A stretch of 64,000 nt of DNA from Actinomycetota bacterium (GTDB lineage: Bacteria; Actinomycetota; Acidimicrobiia; Acidimicrobiales; Ilumatobacteraceae), in NCBI GenBank assembly GCA_016870775.1, contig VGAK01000005.1, positions 28,586-92,585 on the forward strand, written 5' to 3'. Position numbers and translations under genes: made by a program. This document shows positions 34,478-45,450 of the stretch, piece by piece. Under the pieces are notes generated by a model. That model was not told the origin of the DNA. It did not search any database and worked only from the letters and a program-made list of their open reading frames with translations. The stretch's first letter is position 1. Each line of letters begins with the position of its first letter.

Positions 34478-34989
34478 CTCCGTCCGCCGATCTGCTCGTG
34501 GCACAGAACGTGGGCTTCTACCTCATCGCGGCGGTCATGGTGCTCGGTGCACTGCGCGTCGTCACGACCAACAACGTCGTCCACGCCGCACTGTGGCTGG
34601 TCGTGGTGCTCTCCGGCGCCGCCGCCCAGTTCGTGCTCCTCGCGGCCGAGTTCGTCGCCCTCACGCAGGTGCTCGTCTACGTCGGAGCGGTGATGGTGCT
34701 GTTCCTCTTCGGTGTCATGCTCACGCGCGCCAAGATCGGTGCCGAGCGTGAGCTGAACAACAAGGGATGGTTCCTCGGGATCCCGGTGTCGGTCCTCCTC
34801 CTCGTCACGTTGGTGATCGCACTGAACGATGGGTTCGGCTCGGAGCGCATGCCGGTCGACGTCGCACCGATGGACACCGCCGTGGTCTCCGACCAGATTT
34901 TCGGTCCCTATCTGCTCCCGTTCTGGGCGCTGTCGTTCGTGCTGCTGGCGGCCGTCATCGGTGCCATCGTGCTCGCGAGGAGGGACTGA
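34474..34989 (+). CDS. nuoJ2: NADH-quinone oxidoreductase-type subunit J (complex 2)
   Basis: NuoJ homologue of 171 aa starting at GTG 34474, overlapping nuoI2 (GTGA). It has the conserved [21 protein letters not shown] helix and five predicted membrane segments. The loop before the last helix ([17 protein letters not shown]) is acidic. nuoK2 follows after two bases. Confidence 0.94.
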   Translation: MTPSADLLVAQNVGFYLIAAVMVLGALRVVTTNNVVHAALWLVVVLSGAAAQFVLLAAEFVALTQVLVYVGAVMVLFLFGVMLTRAKIGAERELNNKGWFLGIPVSVLLLVTLVIALNDGFGSERMPVDVAPMDTAVVSDQIFGPYLLPFWALSFVLLAAVIGAIVLARRD

Positions 34990-34991
34990 CG

Positions 34992-35291
34992 ATGCTGCTG
35001 AATCAGTTCCTCTTTCTCTCGGCGATCCTGTTCTGCATCGGCGTCTACGGGGTGATCGCCCGGAAGAATGCGGTGCTCGTGCTGATGTCGATCGAGCTGA
35101 TCCTGAACTCGGTCAACATCAACCTCCTTGCGTTCGCGATGCGCAACGGCAACGCCGACGGGCACACGTTCGCCCTCTACGTGATCGCGGTCGCCGCGGC
35201 CGAGGTGGGTGTCGGGCTCGCGATGGTCCTGCTGATGTACCGCAACCGCCGTTCCATCGCCCTCGACGAACTGTCGGAAATGAGGGGTTGA
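34992..35291 (+). CDS. nuoK2: NADH-quinone oxidoreductase-type subunit K (complex 2)
   Basis: NuoK homologue of 99 aa from the ATG at 34992. The frame is open further upstream only as a shadow of nuoJ2. Both membrane glutamates are in place, in LMSIELILNSVNINLLAFA and VAAAEVGVGLAMVLL. Length and helix pattern are normal. nuoL2 begins three bases after its stop. Confidence 0.95.
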   Translation: MLLNQFLFLSAILFCIGVYGVIARKNAVLVLMSIELILNSVNINLLAFAMRNGNADGHTFALYVIAVAAAEVGVGLAMVLLMYRNRRSIALDELSEMRG

Positions 35292-35294
35292 GCC

Positions 35295-37589
35295 GTGGTC
35301 GTCGCAGCGTCGGAGACCACCGAGGTCGTGCTCGAGTCGGGGTGGTTCCTCGAGAACGCCTGGTTGATCCCGGTCGTTCCAGCGGTTGCTTTCGTGCTCA
35401 TCATTTTCTTCGGCAAGAGAATGCCCCGCAAGGGTGCCGAGTTCGGCATCGCCTCGATGGTGGGCGCCCTCGTGCTCTCGGCAATGGCGGGGATGCAGTG
35501 GATCGGGCGCGTGAACGCGGTGTCGGAGTACACCCACGTGCCGCCGGTGGTGCGCACCTGGACCTGGTGGCAGAACGGGGGGGTCCACTTCGGGATCGGC
35601 CAGCACGTCGACGGTCTCTCGGTGGTCGTGCTCCTCGTCGTGGCGTTCATCTCCACCCTCGTGCAGATCTACTCGGTCGAGTACCTGCACGGCGACCGCC
35701 GGTACACGCACTTCTTCGGTGCACTGACCCTGTTCTCCGCGGGGATGCTCAACATGGTCGTGGCCGAGAACATGATCCAGTTGATCCTCGGCTGGGAGAT
35801 CATGGGTCTCTGCTCGTTCCTGCTGATCGGGCACTGGTGGGAGGACAGCGCGAATTCGCGCGCCGCACTCAAGGCGTTCTTCACCACCCGGACCGGCGAC
35901 GTCGGACTCCTCGCCGGCACCTCACTCCTGTTCTTCGCGGCCAACGACTGGACCCAGAAGACCCTCGGAGTGTCCGGATTCTCGATCCGGGGTCTCTCGG
36001 CGTGGGCGCTCTCCGGCGAGGGGAGCACGACGGCGATCACCGTCGGGGCGATCGCGCTCTTCATCGCCTGCATCGGCAAGTCGGGTCAGTTCCCGCTGCA
36101 CACCTGGTTGCCGGATGCGATGGCCGGTCCGACACCGGTCTCGTCGCTGCTCCATTCATCGACGATGGTGGTGGCTGGCGTCTTCCTCGTGGCCCGCCTG
36201 TACCCGGTGTTCTTCGAGGGCATGGACATCTACGGCTCGGGTCTGAACCTGATCGTGTTGATCGGGGGTGTCACGATCATCATCGCGGCCGCACTCGCCT
36301 TCGTGCAGGACGACATCAAGAAAGTTCTCGCGTACTCGACCGTCTCACAGCTCGGCTACATGATGATGGGGCTCGGCGCGGGTGCCTGGTTGCCCGCGGT
36401 GTTCCACATCTTCACCCATGCGTTCTTCAAGGCGTGCCTGTTCCTGGGTGCGGGGTCGATCAGCCACAGCGCATCGCACCACTCCTTCGACATGAAGAAG
36501 GACATGGGCGGACTGCGAAAGCACATGCCGGTCACCTTCGCGACCTGGGTGGTCTCAACGCTCGCCCTGATGGGTGTGTTCCCGTTCTCTGGCTTCTTCT
36601 CGAAGGACGAGATCATCGACAACGTCGGTCACGCGGGCTACACCGCGTTCATGTGGGTGGGTCTGACCGGTGCGTTCATGACGGCCGCTTACATGACGCG
36701 TGCGACCTATCTCACCTTCTTCGGCGAGCCGCGCGGCGCGGCCGCCGGTGTGCACCACGGCGACCACCACGGTGACCATCACGGTGATGCGGGCCACGGA
36801 CCGCGCGAGTCGGGTCCGCTGATCACCATCCCGCTAGTGATCCTGGCCACCCTCGCGATCGGTTCGGGGCTGCTGAACGCCGTCCCCTTCGGCCACTCGT
36901 GGGAGAACTTCAAGAAGTGGGTCGAACCCCGGGCCGAGGTCGTGAGCGCGACGGGCATCGCCAGTGTCGTCGGTGGCCCCGGCGAGTCACGCCTCGCCGC
37001 CGGCGGGGAAGAGGGCAAGGAGGGCAAGCATTCCTCGCCCTGCGGCAGCGAGAAGCCCGAGGGCGGTGTGTGCCCGGCGCCCTATGTCAAGCACGCCGAG
37101 TTCAAGTGGTCGAAGGCGGCGGTCTCGTTGGTGCTGGTGTTCGCGGGCATGATCGCGAGTTGGTTCCTCTGCGTCCAGTTGTACGGCCGCAGGGCGGGCC
37201 CTCTCGTGGGTCTGACATCGCGCAACGGTGCGGCCAGGGCGGGGCACCGGTTCCTGGTGAACAAGTACTACCTCGACCATGTGTACGAGAACGTGATCGT
37301 GCGGACGCTCGCAGGCCCCGTCGCCCGCGCGGCGTACTGGTTCAACCAGCGCGTCATCGACGCCGCGGTGAACGGGGTGGGCACCACAGCCAAGCGGATC
37401 GCCGGGTGGGTCTACAAGAACATCGACCAGCGCCTCGTCGACGGAGCGGTGAACGCCTCGGGTGCGGGGGCACAAGGCGCGGGACGGGCCCTCCAGCCCG
37501 TCCAGTCGGGCAAAGTCAGTCAGTACGGGGCGCTGCTCTTCGGTGCAGCCGCGGTGGGTGGCCTCGTGCTCGTGATCATCAACACGTGA
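35295..37589 (+). CDS. nuoL2: NADH-quinone oxidoreductase-type subunit L (complex 2), enlarged
   Basis: NuoL homologue of 764 aa, over 100 residues longer than NuoL of complex 1. The start is GTG 35295. Kept features are the glutamate in LGWEIMGLCSF, the lysine in IGKSGQFPLHTWLPDAM and FFSKDEII. The discontinuous helix reads AMAGPTPVSSLLHSSTMV, with Ala where the first complex has Glu. Extra material is a histidine-rich loop at about 487-499, a Lys/Glu/Gly insert with two cysteines (CGSEKPEGGVC), and a long amphipathic C-terminal part (WFNQRVIDAAVNGVG). Confidence 0.94.
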   Translation: MVVAASETTEVVLESGWFLENAWLIPVVPAVAFVLIIFFGKRMPRKGAEFGIASMVGALVLSAMAGMQWIGRVNAVSEYTHVPPVVRTWTWWQNGGVHFGIGQHVDGLSVVVLLVVAFISTLVQIYSVEYLHGDRRYTHFFGALTLFSAGMLNMVVAENMIQLILGWEIMGLCSFLLIGHWWEDSANSRAALKAFFTTRTGDVGLLAGTSLLFFAANDWTQKTLGVSGFSIRGLSAWALSGEGSTTAITVGAIALFIACIGKSGQFPLHTWLPDAMAGPTPVSSLLHSSTMVVAGVFLVARLYPVFFEGMDIYGSGLNLIVLIGGVTIIIAAALAFVQDDIKKVLAYSTVSQLGYMMMGLGAGAWLPAVFHIFTHAFFKACLFLGAGSISHSASHHSFDMKKDMGGLRKHMPVTFATWVVSTLALMGVFPFSGFFSKDEIIDNVGHAGYTAFMWVGLTGAFMTAAYMTRATYLTFFGEPRGAAAGVHHGDHHGDHHGDAGHGPRESGPLITIPLVILATLAIGSGLLNAVPFGHSWENFKKWVEPRAEVVSATGIASVVGGPGESRLAAGGEEGKEGKHSSPCGSEKPEGGVCPAPYVKHAEFKWSKAAVSLVLVFAGMIASWFLCVQLYGRRAGPLVGLTSRNGAARAGHRFLVNKYYLDHVYENVIVRTLAGPVARAAYWFNQRVIDAAVNGVGTTAKRIAGWVYKNIDQRLVDGAVNASGAGAQGAGRALQPVQSGKVSQYGALLFGAAAVGGLVLVIINT

Positions 37590-37602
37590 GGGAGCGATTG
37601 GA

Positions 37603-39159
37603 ATGCAAGTCCTGAGCGACAACAACTGGATTCTCACAGTGGGCACGTTCCTCCCGCTCGTCGGAGTCCTGCTCATGCTCTTCGTGCCGAAGGCCGAGGA
37701 GGCAACATCGAAGGCGATCGGCATCGCCACGGCGGCCGCCACCCTCGTGGTGGGCGTGCTGACCCTGGTGCTGTTCGACTACGGCAAGGCCGGCGAGATG
37801 CAGTTCGTGGCGAACGTCGAGTGGATCCCGGTCATCAAGTCCACCTACTACGTCGGCCTCGACGGGATCAGCCTCCCGCTCTACCTCCTGTCCATGGCCA
37901 TCACGCTGCTCGTGATGATCTACTCGTGGGACCACGTGCCCTCGCCCGGAAACCCGAAGGCGTTCTTCATCCTGATGCTGGTCCTCCAAACCGGCATGGC
38001 AGGCTCGTTCGTCGCGCGGGACCTCGTGCTCTTCTTCGTCTTCTTCGAGCTCGTCCTGCTGCCGATGTACTTCATGATCGGGGTCTGGGGGGGTGAGCAG
38101 CGCCAGTACGCATCTCTCAAGTTCTTCCTCTACACGATGTTCGGGTCGGCCCTCATGCTGGTGTCGTTCCTGGCGCTCTTCTTCAAGACCGGTGCCGAGA
38201 GTTTCGCGATCCCGTATCTCGTCGAGAATGGCGGCGCGATCGCGAAGAACACCCAGATCTGGATCTTCGCGGGCATGTTCATCGGGTTCGCGGTGAAGGT
38301 CCCGATGTTCCCGTTCCACACCTGGCTCCCCGACGCCCACACGCAGGCACCCACGCAGGGGTCGGTGATCCTCGCGGCGATCCTGCTGAAGCTCGGAACC
38401 TACGGTTTCGTGCGCATCGCGATCCCGGTCCTTCCCGACGCGGCACGCGAGTGGGCACCGTGGATCGGCCTGCTCGCGGTGATCGGCATCATCTATGGAG
38501 CCTTCGGCTGTCTCGCCCAGACGGACATGAAGCGCCTGATCGCCTTCTCCTCCGTGGCGCACATGGGCTTCGTGATGCTCGGCATCTCGACTCTCACCGA
38601 GTTCGGCGTGAACGCCGCGATATTCGGGATGGTCGCCCACGGTCTCATCACCGGGATGCTGTTCTTCGTGGCGGGCAGCGTCAAGGAGCGGTACCACACG
38701 CTCGAGATCAAGCGCCTCTCCGGGATGCTCACCCAGATGCCGCGGCTCGGTTGGATCCTCGGGTTCTGTGCGATGGCCTCGCTCGGTCTGCCCGGACTGG
38801 CTGGGTTCTGGGGTGAGTTCCCCGCGATCCTCTCGGCATACCAGCCGGCCGAGGGGCTGCCTGCCGAGACCTTCCGCACGTACATGGTGGTCGCCGCGAT
38901 CGGAACCGTGTTCGCCGCGGCGTACCTGCTGTGGCTCTACCAGCGCACGGCTTTCGGCGAGCCGACAGCCGAGTTCTCGGGTCATGGTGACGGCACACCC
39001 GATGATCACCACGACCTCCACGATGTGGGGGTGTACGAGTGGATCGCATGGACGCCGCTGCTCGTGTCGATCCTCGTCTTCGGTGTGTACCCGCAGTTGA
39101 TGTTCAAGGTGCTCGATCCTGCAGTCGGCGTCACGATGAGGGTCTTCAACGGGGGCTGA
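37603..39159 (+). CDS. nuoM2: NADH-quinone oxidoreductase-type subunit M (complex 2)
   Basis: NuoM homologue of 518 aa, 13 bases after nuoL2, with a GAGGGAGCG sequence before the ATG. The glutamate in FFELVLLPMYFMIGVWG and the lysine in KVPMFPFHTWLPDAHTQAP are kept. The C-terminal loop contains another His/Asp-rich run (GHGDGTPDDHHDLHD). The membrane antiporter part therefore looks fully competent for proton pumping, in contrast to the altered quinone end. Confidence 0.95.
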   Translation: MQVLSDNNWILTVGTFLPLVGVLLMLFVPKAEEATSKAIGIATAAATLVVGVLTLVLFDYGKAGEMQFVANVEWIPVIKSTYYVGLDGISLPLYLLSMAITLLVMIYSWDHVPSPGNPKAFFILMLVLQTGMAGSFVARDLVLFFVFFELVLLPMYFMIGVWGGEQRQYASLKFFLYTMFGSALMLVSFLALFFKTGAESFAIPYLVENGGAIAKNTQIWIFAGMFIGFAVKVPMFPFHTWLPDAHTQAPTQGSVILAAILLKLGTYGFVRIAIPVLPDAAREWAPWIGLLAVIGIIYGAFGCLAQTDMKRLIAFSSVAHMGFVMLGISTLTEFGVNAAIFGMVAHGLITGMLFFVAGSVKERYHTLEIKRLSGMLTQMPRLGWILGFCAMASLGLPGLAGFWGEFPAILSAYQPAEGLPAETFRTYMVVAAIGTVFAAAYLLWLYQRTAFGEPTAEFSGHGDGTPDDHHDLHDVGVYEWIAWTPLLVSILVFGVYPQLMFKVLDPAVGVTMRVFNGG

Positions 39160-39162
39160 GCA

Positions 39163-40668
39163 GTGTCGTTCCTCACCGCCGTCACCGAGTGGGCCGCGCC
39201 CACGATCGACTACCACGCACTCGCGCCCGAGATCGTCCTCGCGGCTGGGATCGTGGTGGTGCTGCTCGCAGATTTGTTCCTCCGCGAGGATCGCAAGTCA
39301 CTGATCAGCCCGCTCGCCAGCACGAGCCTTCTGGCGGCGTTCATACCGGTGCTGACCCTCGCCCTCTCCGACGGGCCCCGGGTGATGTTCGACGGTCGTT
39401 ATGTGATCGATGACTTCTCGCTCGTGATCAAGGGGCTCTTCCTGCTCGCCGGGTACGTCGTCGTCCTGTTGTCGGCCGACTACCTGCGCGACGGTGATTA
39501 CCACTTCGGCGAGTTCTGGTTCCTCATGCTCTCGAGCCTGCTCGGCATGGTCATGATGGCCTCGAGCCGGGATCTCGTCAGTGTCTTCGTGGCACTCGAG
39601 TTCCTGTCGATCCCGGCCTACATGATGGCCGCGTGGCGCAAGCGCGATCCCCTGTCGAACGAGGCCGGCATCAAGTACTACCTGTTGGGGGTGTTCGCCT
39701 CCGCGGTGCTCCTCTACGGCATGTCGCTCCTCTACGGCATCACGGGGTCCACGCTCCTCGTCGACATCGGTGACGCGCTCGTGGGCGAGGTCACCGCGAT
39801 CCGTTCTCTCGCGGTCCTCTTCGTGATCGTGGGATTCGCCTTCAAGGTGTCGGCCGTGCCGTTCCACACCTGGGCGCCCGACACCTACCAGGGTGCACCG
39901 ACCCCGGTGACCGCGTTCCTCTCGGTCGCCTCCAAGGCGGCGGGGTTCGTGGCGATCGTGACCGTGGTGTTCACCGCGGTGCCCGGTCTGAAGGACGTGT
40001 GGCAGCCGGTGTTCTGGGTGCTCGCGGCCCTGACAATGACGGTCGGCAACGTCGTTGCCCTGCGCCAGACCAACATCGTGCGAATGCTCGCGTACTCGAG
40101 TGTCGCCCAGGGTGGTTTCATCCTGATGCCGCTGGCGGTGGCGGGGGAGTCGGCCGCATCGGGTCAGGCCCTTCGCGCCATCGTGACGTACCTGTTGCTG
40201 TACGCGGCGACCAACCTCGGCACCTTCGCGATCGTGATCGCGGTGGCCCGCAAGACCCGCAGCGGGGAGATCTCCTCCTACGGCGGTCTCTTCGGGTACG
40301 CACCGGGGCTCGCGACCCTGATGACGATCTTCCTCGCATCGCTCGCCGGCATCCCACCGGTGGGTGGCTGGTTCGGCAAGTTCGCCGCGTTCCAGGCGTT
40401 GATCTCGGCCGGGACGGGGTGGGGTTATGCCCTCGCGGTGATCGGTGGCATCAACTCGGCCGTCGCGTTCGGCTATTACGGCAAGGTGATGCGCGAGATG
40501 TGGATGAAGCCCGCTCCGGACGGCGACACCACACCGATCGAGGTGCGCCCCGCGATCGCGGTGGCGCTCGCGATCACCGCGGGTCTCACGCTGGTGCTCG
40601 GTGCACTGCCGGGTCTCGTCGTGCGCTTCGGTGACCTCGCGGGTCTCGCCGGTGTCGTCGGCGGCTGA
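39163..40668 (+). CDS. nuoN2: NADH-quinone oxidoreductase-type subunit N (complex 2)
   Basis: NuoN homologue of 501 aa starting at GTG 39163, three bases after nuoM2. Landmarks are FVALEFLSIPAYMMAA, EAGIKYYLLGVFASA and the lysine in FAFKVSAVPFHTWAPDTYQGAP. It is the last complex subunit of this operon. The final 17 bases overlap the proposed start of the methyltransferase gene, so the two are translationally linked. Confidence 0.95.
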   Translation: MSFLTAVTEWAAPTIDYHALAPEIVLAAGIVVVLLADLFLREDRKSLISPLASTSLLAAFIPVLTLALSDGPRVMFDGRYVIDDFSLVIKGLFLLAGYVVVLLSADYLRDGDYHFGEFWFLMLSSLLGMVMMASSRDLVSVFVALEFLSIPAYMMAAWRKRDPLSNEAGIKYYLLGVFASAVLLYGMSLLYGITGSTLLVDIGDALVGEVTAIRSLAVLFVIVGFAFKVSAVPFHTWAPDTYQGAPTPVTAFLSVASKAAGFVAIVTVVFTAVPGLKDVWQPVFWVLAALTMTVGNVVALRQTNIVRMLAYSSVAQGGFILMPLAVAGESAASGQALRAIVTYLLLYAATNLGTFAIVIAVARKTRSGEISSYGGLFGYAPGLATLMTIFLASLAGIPPVGGWFGKFAAFQALISAGTGWGYALAVIGGINSAVAFGYYGKVMREMWMKPAPDGDTTPIEVRPAIAVALAITAGLTLVLGALPGLVVRFGDLAGLAGVVGG

Positions 40669-41680
40669 CGAGCTCCGCGTCCTGATTGCTGCACGCGGCG
40701 GTCGCGTCTCGTTCGCGGACTTCATGCACCTCGCCCTCTACGGCGAGCACGGCTTCTACTCCTCCGGAGGTCGCGCGGGTCGACGCGGCGACTTCCTCAC
40801 CTCGCCCGAGGTCGGCCCGCTCTTTGGCGCTGTCATCGCGCGCGCACTCGATGCCGAATGGGAACGTCTGGGCCGACCCGATGGGTTCACCGTTGTCGAC
40901 GCCGGGGCAGGACCGGGCACCCTCGCCCGGTCGGTCATCTCCGCGCGTCCGGGATGGTTGGAGAGGGGTCGCTACATCGCGGTCGAATCCAGCAGCACCC
41001 AGCGCGCGATGCACCCCGAGGGGGTGGAGTCGGTGGCGACGATGCCAGCGCACATCGACTGCGGTGTCGTGATCGCCAACGAGTTGCTCGACAACCTCGC
41101 ATTCCGGTTGTTCGTGCTCGATGACGGTTGGCGCGAGGCGTTCGTCACCGCACGGGGCGAGGACTTCGCCGAGGTCCTGGGCGCCGTCGAGACGTCGGTG
41201 TTCCTGCCAGCGGGAGCCCCCCATGGTGCGAGGGCACCACTCCAGGATGCAGCCCGCGAGTGGTTGGCGTCGACTCTGGGTTCTCTCGGGCGCGGTCGTG
41301 TGGTCGTGATCGACTACTGCTCCGCGCTCACCGCCGAGGTCGCTGTCTCGCCATGGAGGGAGTGGTTGCGCACCTATCGCGGTCACGAACGCGGTGCCCA
41401 CTATCTCCGCGAGCCGGGGAGCCAGGACATCACCGCCCAGGTCTGCATCGATCAGCTGGTCGCTGTGCGAGAGCCGGATGCGGTGCGCACGCAGGCTCAG
41501 TTCCTCCAGAAGTGGGGGATCGACGAATTCGTCGTTGAGGGCAAGCGCGCGTGGGAGGCGTCGGCGGCGGCACCGACGCTCGACTCGATGCGGATGCGCA
41601 GCCGGGTGAGCGAGTCTGAGGCCCTGCTCGATGCCTCGGGGCTCGGTGGCTTCATGGTGATCGAATGGCAGGTCGGATGA
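40652..41680 (+). CDS. MidA/NDUFAF7-type SAM-dependent methyltransferase
   Basis: A 342-aa protein of the family that contains human NDUFAF7 (MidA), which methylates an arginine of the NuoD homologue during complex I assembly. It opens with the family-typical ALYGEHGFYSSGGRAGRRGDFLTSPEVGPLFG. The SAM-binding loop VVDAGAGPGTLA is at about 81-92, and ANELLDNLAFRLF follows. The start is GTG 40652, overlapping nuoN2 by 17 bases. Another in-frame GTG lies at 40631. Position at the end of the second nuo operon supports a role on that complex, but no target is shown. Confidence 0.88.
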   Translation: MSSAADELRVLIAARGGRVSFADFMHLALYGEHGFYSSGGRAGRRGDFLTSPEVGPLFGAVIARALDAEWERLGRPDGFTVVDAGAGPGTLARSVISARPGWLERGRYIAVESSSTQRAMHPEGVESVATMPAHIDCGVVIANELLDNLAFRLFVLDDGWREAFVTARGEDFAEVLGAVETSVFLPAGAPHGARAPLQDAAREWLASTLGSLGRGRVVVIDYCSALTAEVAVSPWREWLRTYRGHERGAHYLREPGSQDITAQVCIDQLVAVREPDAVRTQAQFLQKWGIDEFVVEGKRAWEASAAAPTLDSMRMRSRVSESEALLDASGLGGFMVIEWQVG

Positions 41681-41705
41681 CCCGGGATCAGGCCGCGACC
41701 AGGGT

Positions 41706-42608
41706 TCAATCCGGGATCGAGGTGAGCCACGCCCCCGAGATGACCACGCACATCCCCACGACCGCGGGCAGGGTCACCGACTCGCCGCGGAAGACGACAC
41801 CGAGGATCACCGCCACGATCGGGGTGAAGAAGACCCCGACCACCCCGCGCACGGCGCCCGCGCGGACCAGCAACATCCCGTACATCACGTAGGCGAATCC
41901 CGTCCCGAACGCGCCGAGGGCGAACAGGGCCGCCACCGCCGACCAGTCGAACCCGCTCGCCGCCAGTGCCGGGATCCCGAAGGGCAGCGAGAAGGCGAGG
42001 GCGAACAACTCCTGCCACAGCAGCACGGTCAGGGTGCCGTGGCGCATCTGCAGATCGCGCGACAGGATGCTCGTGAAGGCGTAGCAGCACGTCGCCACGA
42101 GAAGGAACAGCACACCATGGACCGACGCACCCTTGCCGTCGCCTACTGAGCCGACCGAGATCAGCACGATGCCGAGGAATCCGACAAGGACCGCGATGAT
42201 GCGTTTCCTCGAGGGAAGCGTGCCGGTGAGGATCGCTGCTGCGACCACGGTGGTGACGGGGATCGATCCGTTGATCATCCCCGCGATCGACGACGACACT
42301 GTCCGTTCGGCGATCGGATAAAGATGGAACGGGATCGTCATCGCGACAAAACCGAGAACGGCCACCCGACCGATGTCGCAGCGGGGGATCCTCTTGCGGG
42401 CCGCGGGGAAGAGTGCGAGTGCGGTCGCACCGAAGGCGAGCCGTGCCATGGGGACCACGGCGATCGACACGTGGTCGATCGCGATGGCAATGAACAGGAA
42501 CGATGCTCCCCAGGTGATCGCGACTGCGCTCGTCATGCCCCACTCGACCGGGCCGAACCGACCGGATGTGTCGGCTGCTGAATTGGTGGCGGGGCCACTC
42601 GTGCTCAT
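41706..42608 (-). CDS. EamA/DMT-family membrane transporter
   Basis: A drug/metabolite-transporter superfamily member, 300 aa, with ten membrane helices arranged as two EamA repeats. The first repeat starts at about 22 ([22 protein letters not shown]) and the second near 154 ([22 protein letters not shown]). Such proteins usually export small metabolites or amino acids, and the substrate is not readable. A polar N-terminal segment of about 20 residues precedes helix 1. It converges with the methyltransferase gene and is divergent from acs. Confidence 0.92.
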   Translation of the reverse strand: MSTSGPATNSAADTSGRFGPVEWGMTSAVAITWGASFLFIAIAIDHVSIAVVPMARLAFGATALALFPAARKRIPRCDIGRVAVLGFVAMTIPFHLYPIAERTVSSSIAGMINGSIPVTTVVAAAILTGTLPSRKRIIAVLVGFLGIVLISVGSVGDGKGASVHGVLFLLVATCCYAFTSILSRDLQMRHGTLTVLLWQELFALAFSLPFGIPALAASGFDWSAVAALFALGAFGTGFAYVMYGMLLVRAGAVRGVVGVFFTPIVAVILGVVFRGESVTLPAVVGMCVVISGAWLTSIPD

Positions 42609-42686
42609 CGGGACATTCTTCTCGCTCCCGCCCTTCGGGACGGGGTTCCCCGCCCACTAGCGTCGGGGTCACACGGGGGGTTCGAC
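42609..42686. promoter_or_regulatory. divergent promoter region between the EamA transporter and acs
   Basis: In this 78-base gap the string CCACTAGCGT (42654-42663) contains a plus-strand TAGCGT (42658-42663) and a minus-strand TAGTGG (42659-42654) that overlap by two bases. They are candidate -10 elements for acs and the transporter. For acs, a GGGGGG sequence shortly before the ATG can serve as ribosome-binding site. The minus leader of about 40 bases contains GGGCGGGAGCGAGAAG. No -35 boxes are clear. Confidence 0.38.
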
Positions 42687-44639
<1,953 letters not shown>

Positions 44640-44768
44640 CCCGCTCGGGACACGAGAGCGACGAACACCGCGCCGCCGAGGCCTCCGAGCAGACCGTCGA
44701 TCCGCCACGTCCGCGCCACGTCACCCATCCGGTCGACTGGAGCCGTGCCGGGAGTGTGTCCGGTGGGG

Positions 44769-45257
44769 TCAGTCGCGGAAGTTCTCGAATTGCAGTGGAA
44801 TGCCGAGGTCGCTGCCCTTGAGGAGCGCGATCACTGCTTGCAGATCGTCACGCTTCTTGCCCGTGATGCGCACCTGCTCGCCCTGTGTCTGGCTCGAGAT
44901 GCCCTTGGGCGCCTTCTCCTTGACGAGTTTGTTGATCTCGCGCGCCTTGTCCGAGGAGATGCCGACCTTGATCGTGACCACCTGACGCACCGTGTCGCCG
45001 GAGGCCTGCTCGAACTTGCCCCACTCGATGCCCTTCAGCGAGAGTCCACGCTTCACGAATTTCTCCTCGAGAAGCGTGCGCACCGCGCGCGCCTTGTCCT
45101 CGGAGATGGTGCGGATCGTGATCACGAGTTCGTTCTGCTCGATCGAGGAGTCGGTCCCCTTGAAGTCGAAGCGATTCGCCATCTCCCGTTGGGCCTGGTC
45201 GACGGCGTTGCGAAGTTCCTGACGGTCCACTTCCGAGACGACATCGAACGACGGCAT
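44769..45257 (-). CDS. yajQ: YajQ/UPF0234 family nucleotide-binding protein
   Basis: A 162-aa member of the YajQ family, small two-domain RNP-fold proteins. Some members bind cyclic di-GMP. Matches are the N-terminal MPSFDVVSEVDRQELRNAVDQA, the NRFDFKGT motif and the C-terminal VIALLKGSDLGIPLQFENFRD. The frame is open well upstream, but the ATG at 45257 is the normal family start. A TAGCCT -10-like hexamer ends eight bases before it. It converges with acs across a 129-base gap in which I see no convincing gene. Confidence 0.95.
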   Translation of the reverse strand: MPSFDVVSEVDRQELRNAVDQAQREMANRFDFKGTDSSIEQNELVITIRTISEDKARAVRTLLEEKFVKRGLSLKGIEWGKFEQASGDTVRQVVTIKVGISSDKAREINKLVKEKAPKGISSQTQGEQVRITGKKRDDLQAVIALLKGSDLGIPLQFENFRD

Positions 45258-45265
45258 GAGGTGGA

Positions 45266-45271
45266 AGGCTA
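45266..45271 (-). promoter_or_regulatory. possible -10 element (TAGCCT) for yajQ
   Basis: On the minus strand TAGCCT ends eight bases before the yajQ ATG at 45257, with no Shine-Dalgarno sequence between. It fits the leaderless pattern seen at hemB and nuoA2. A second TTAGCG-like string lies about 12 bases further upstream. Confidence 0.42.
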
Positions 45272-45316
45272 ACGCCACCGCTAACCTAGGGAGTCCGCGC
45301 GGGGCGATCTCCGCAC

Positions 45317-45401
45317 GGGTCGGTACCCAAGCGGCCAAAGGGAGCAGACTGTAAATCTGCCGGCACTGCCTACGGAGGTTCGAATCCCCCCCGGCCCACC
45401 A
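45317..45401 (+). tRNA. tRNA-Tyr (anticodon GTA)
   Basis: The acceptor stem pairs GGGTCGG (45317-45323) with CCGGCCC (45391-45397), with one G-U pair, followed by A and an encoded CCA. The anticodon stem is GCAGA/TCTGC around CTGTAAA, with GTA at 45351-45353. A long variable arm is present, as expected for bacterial tRNA-Tyr, and the T loop is TTCGAAT. It is a class II tRNA of 85 bases including CCA. Confidence 0.95.
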
Positions 45402-45450
45402 CGGAGAAATCCGTGGAGCAAACGGCGAAAGCCGAACAGCCCAACCCGTG

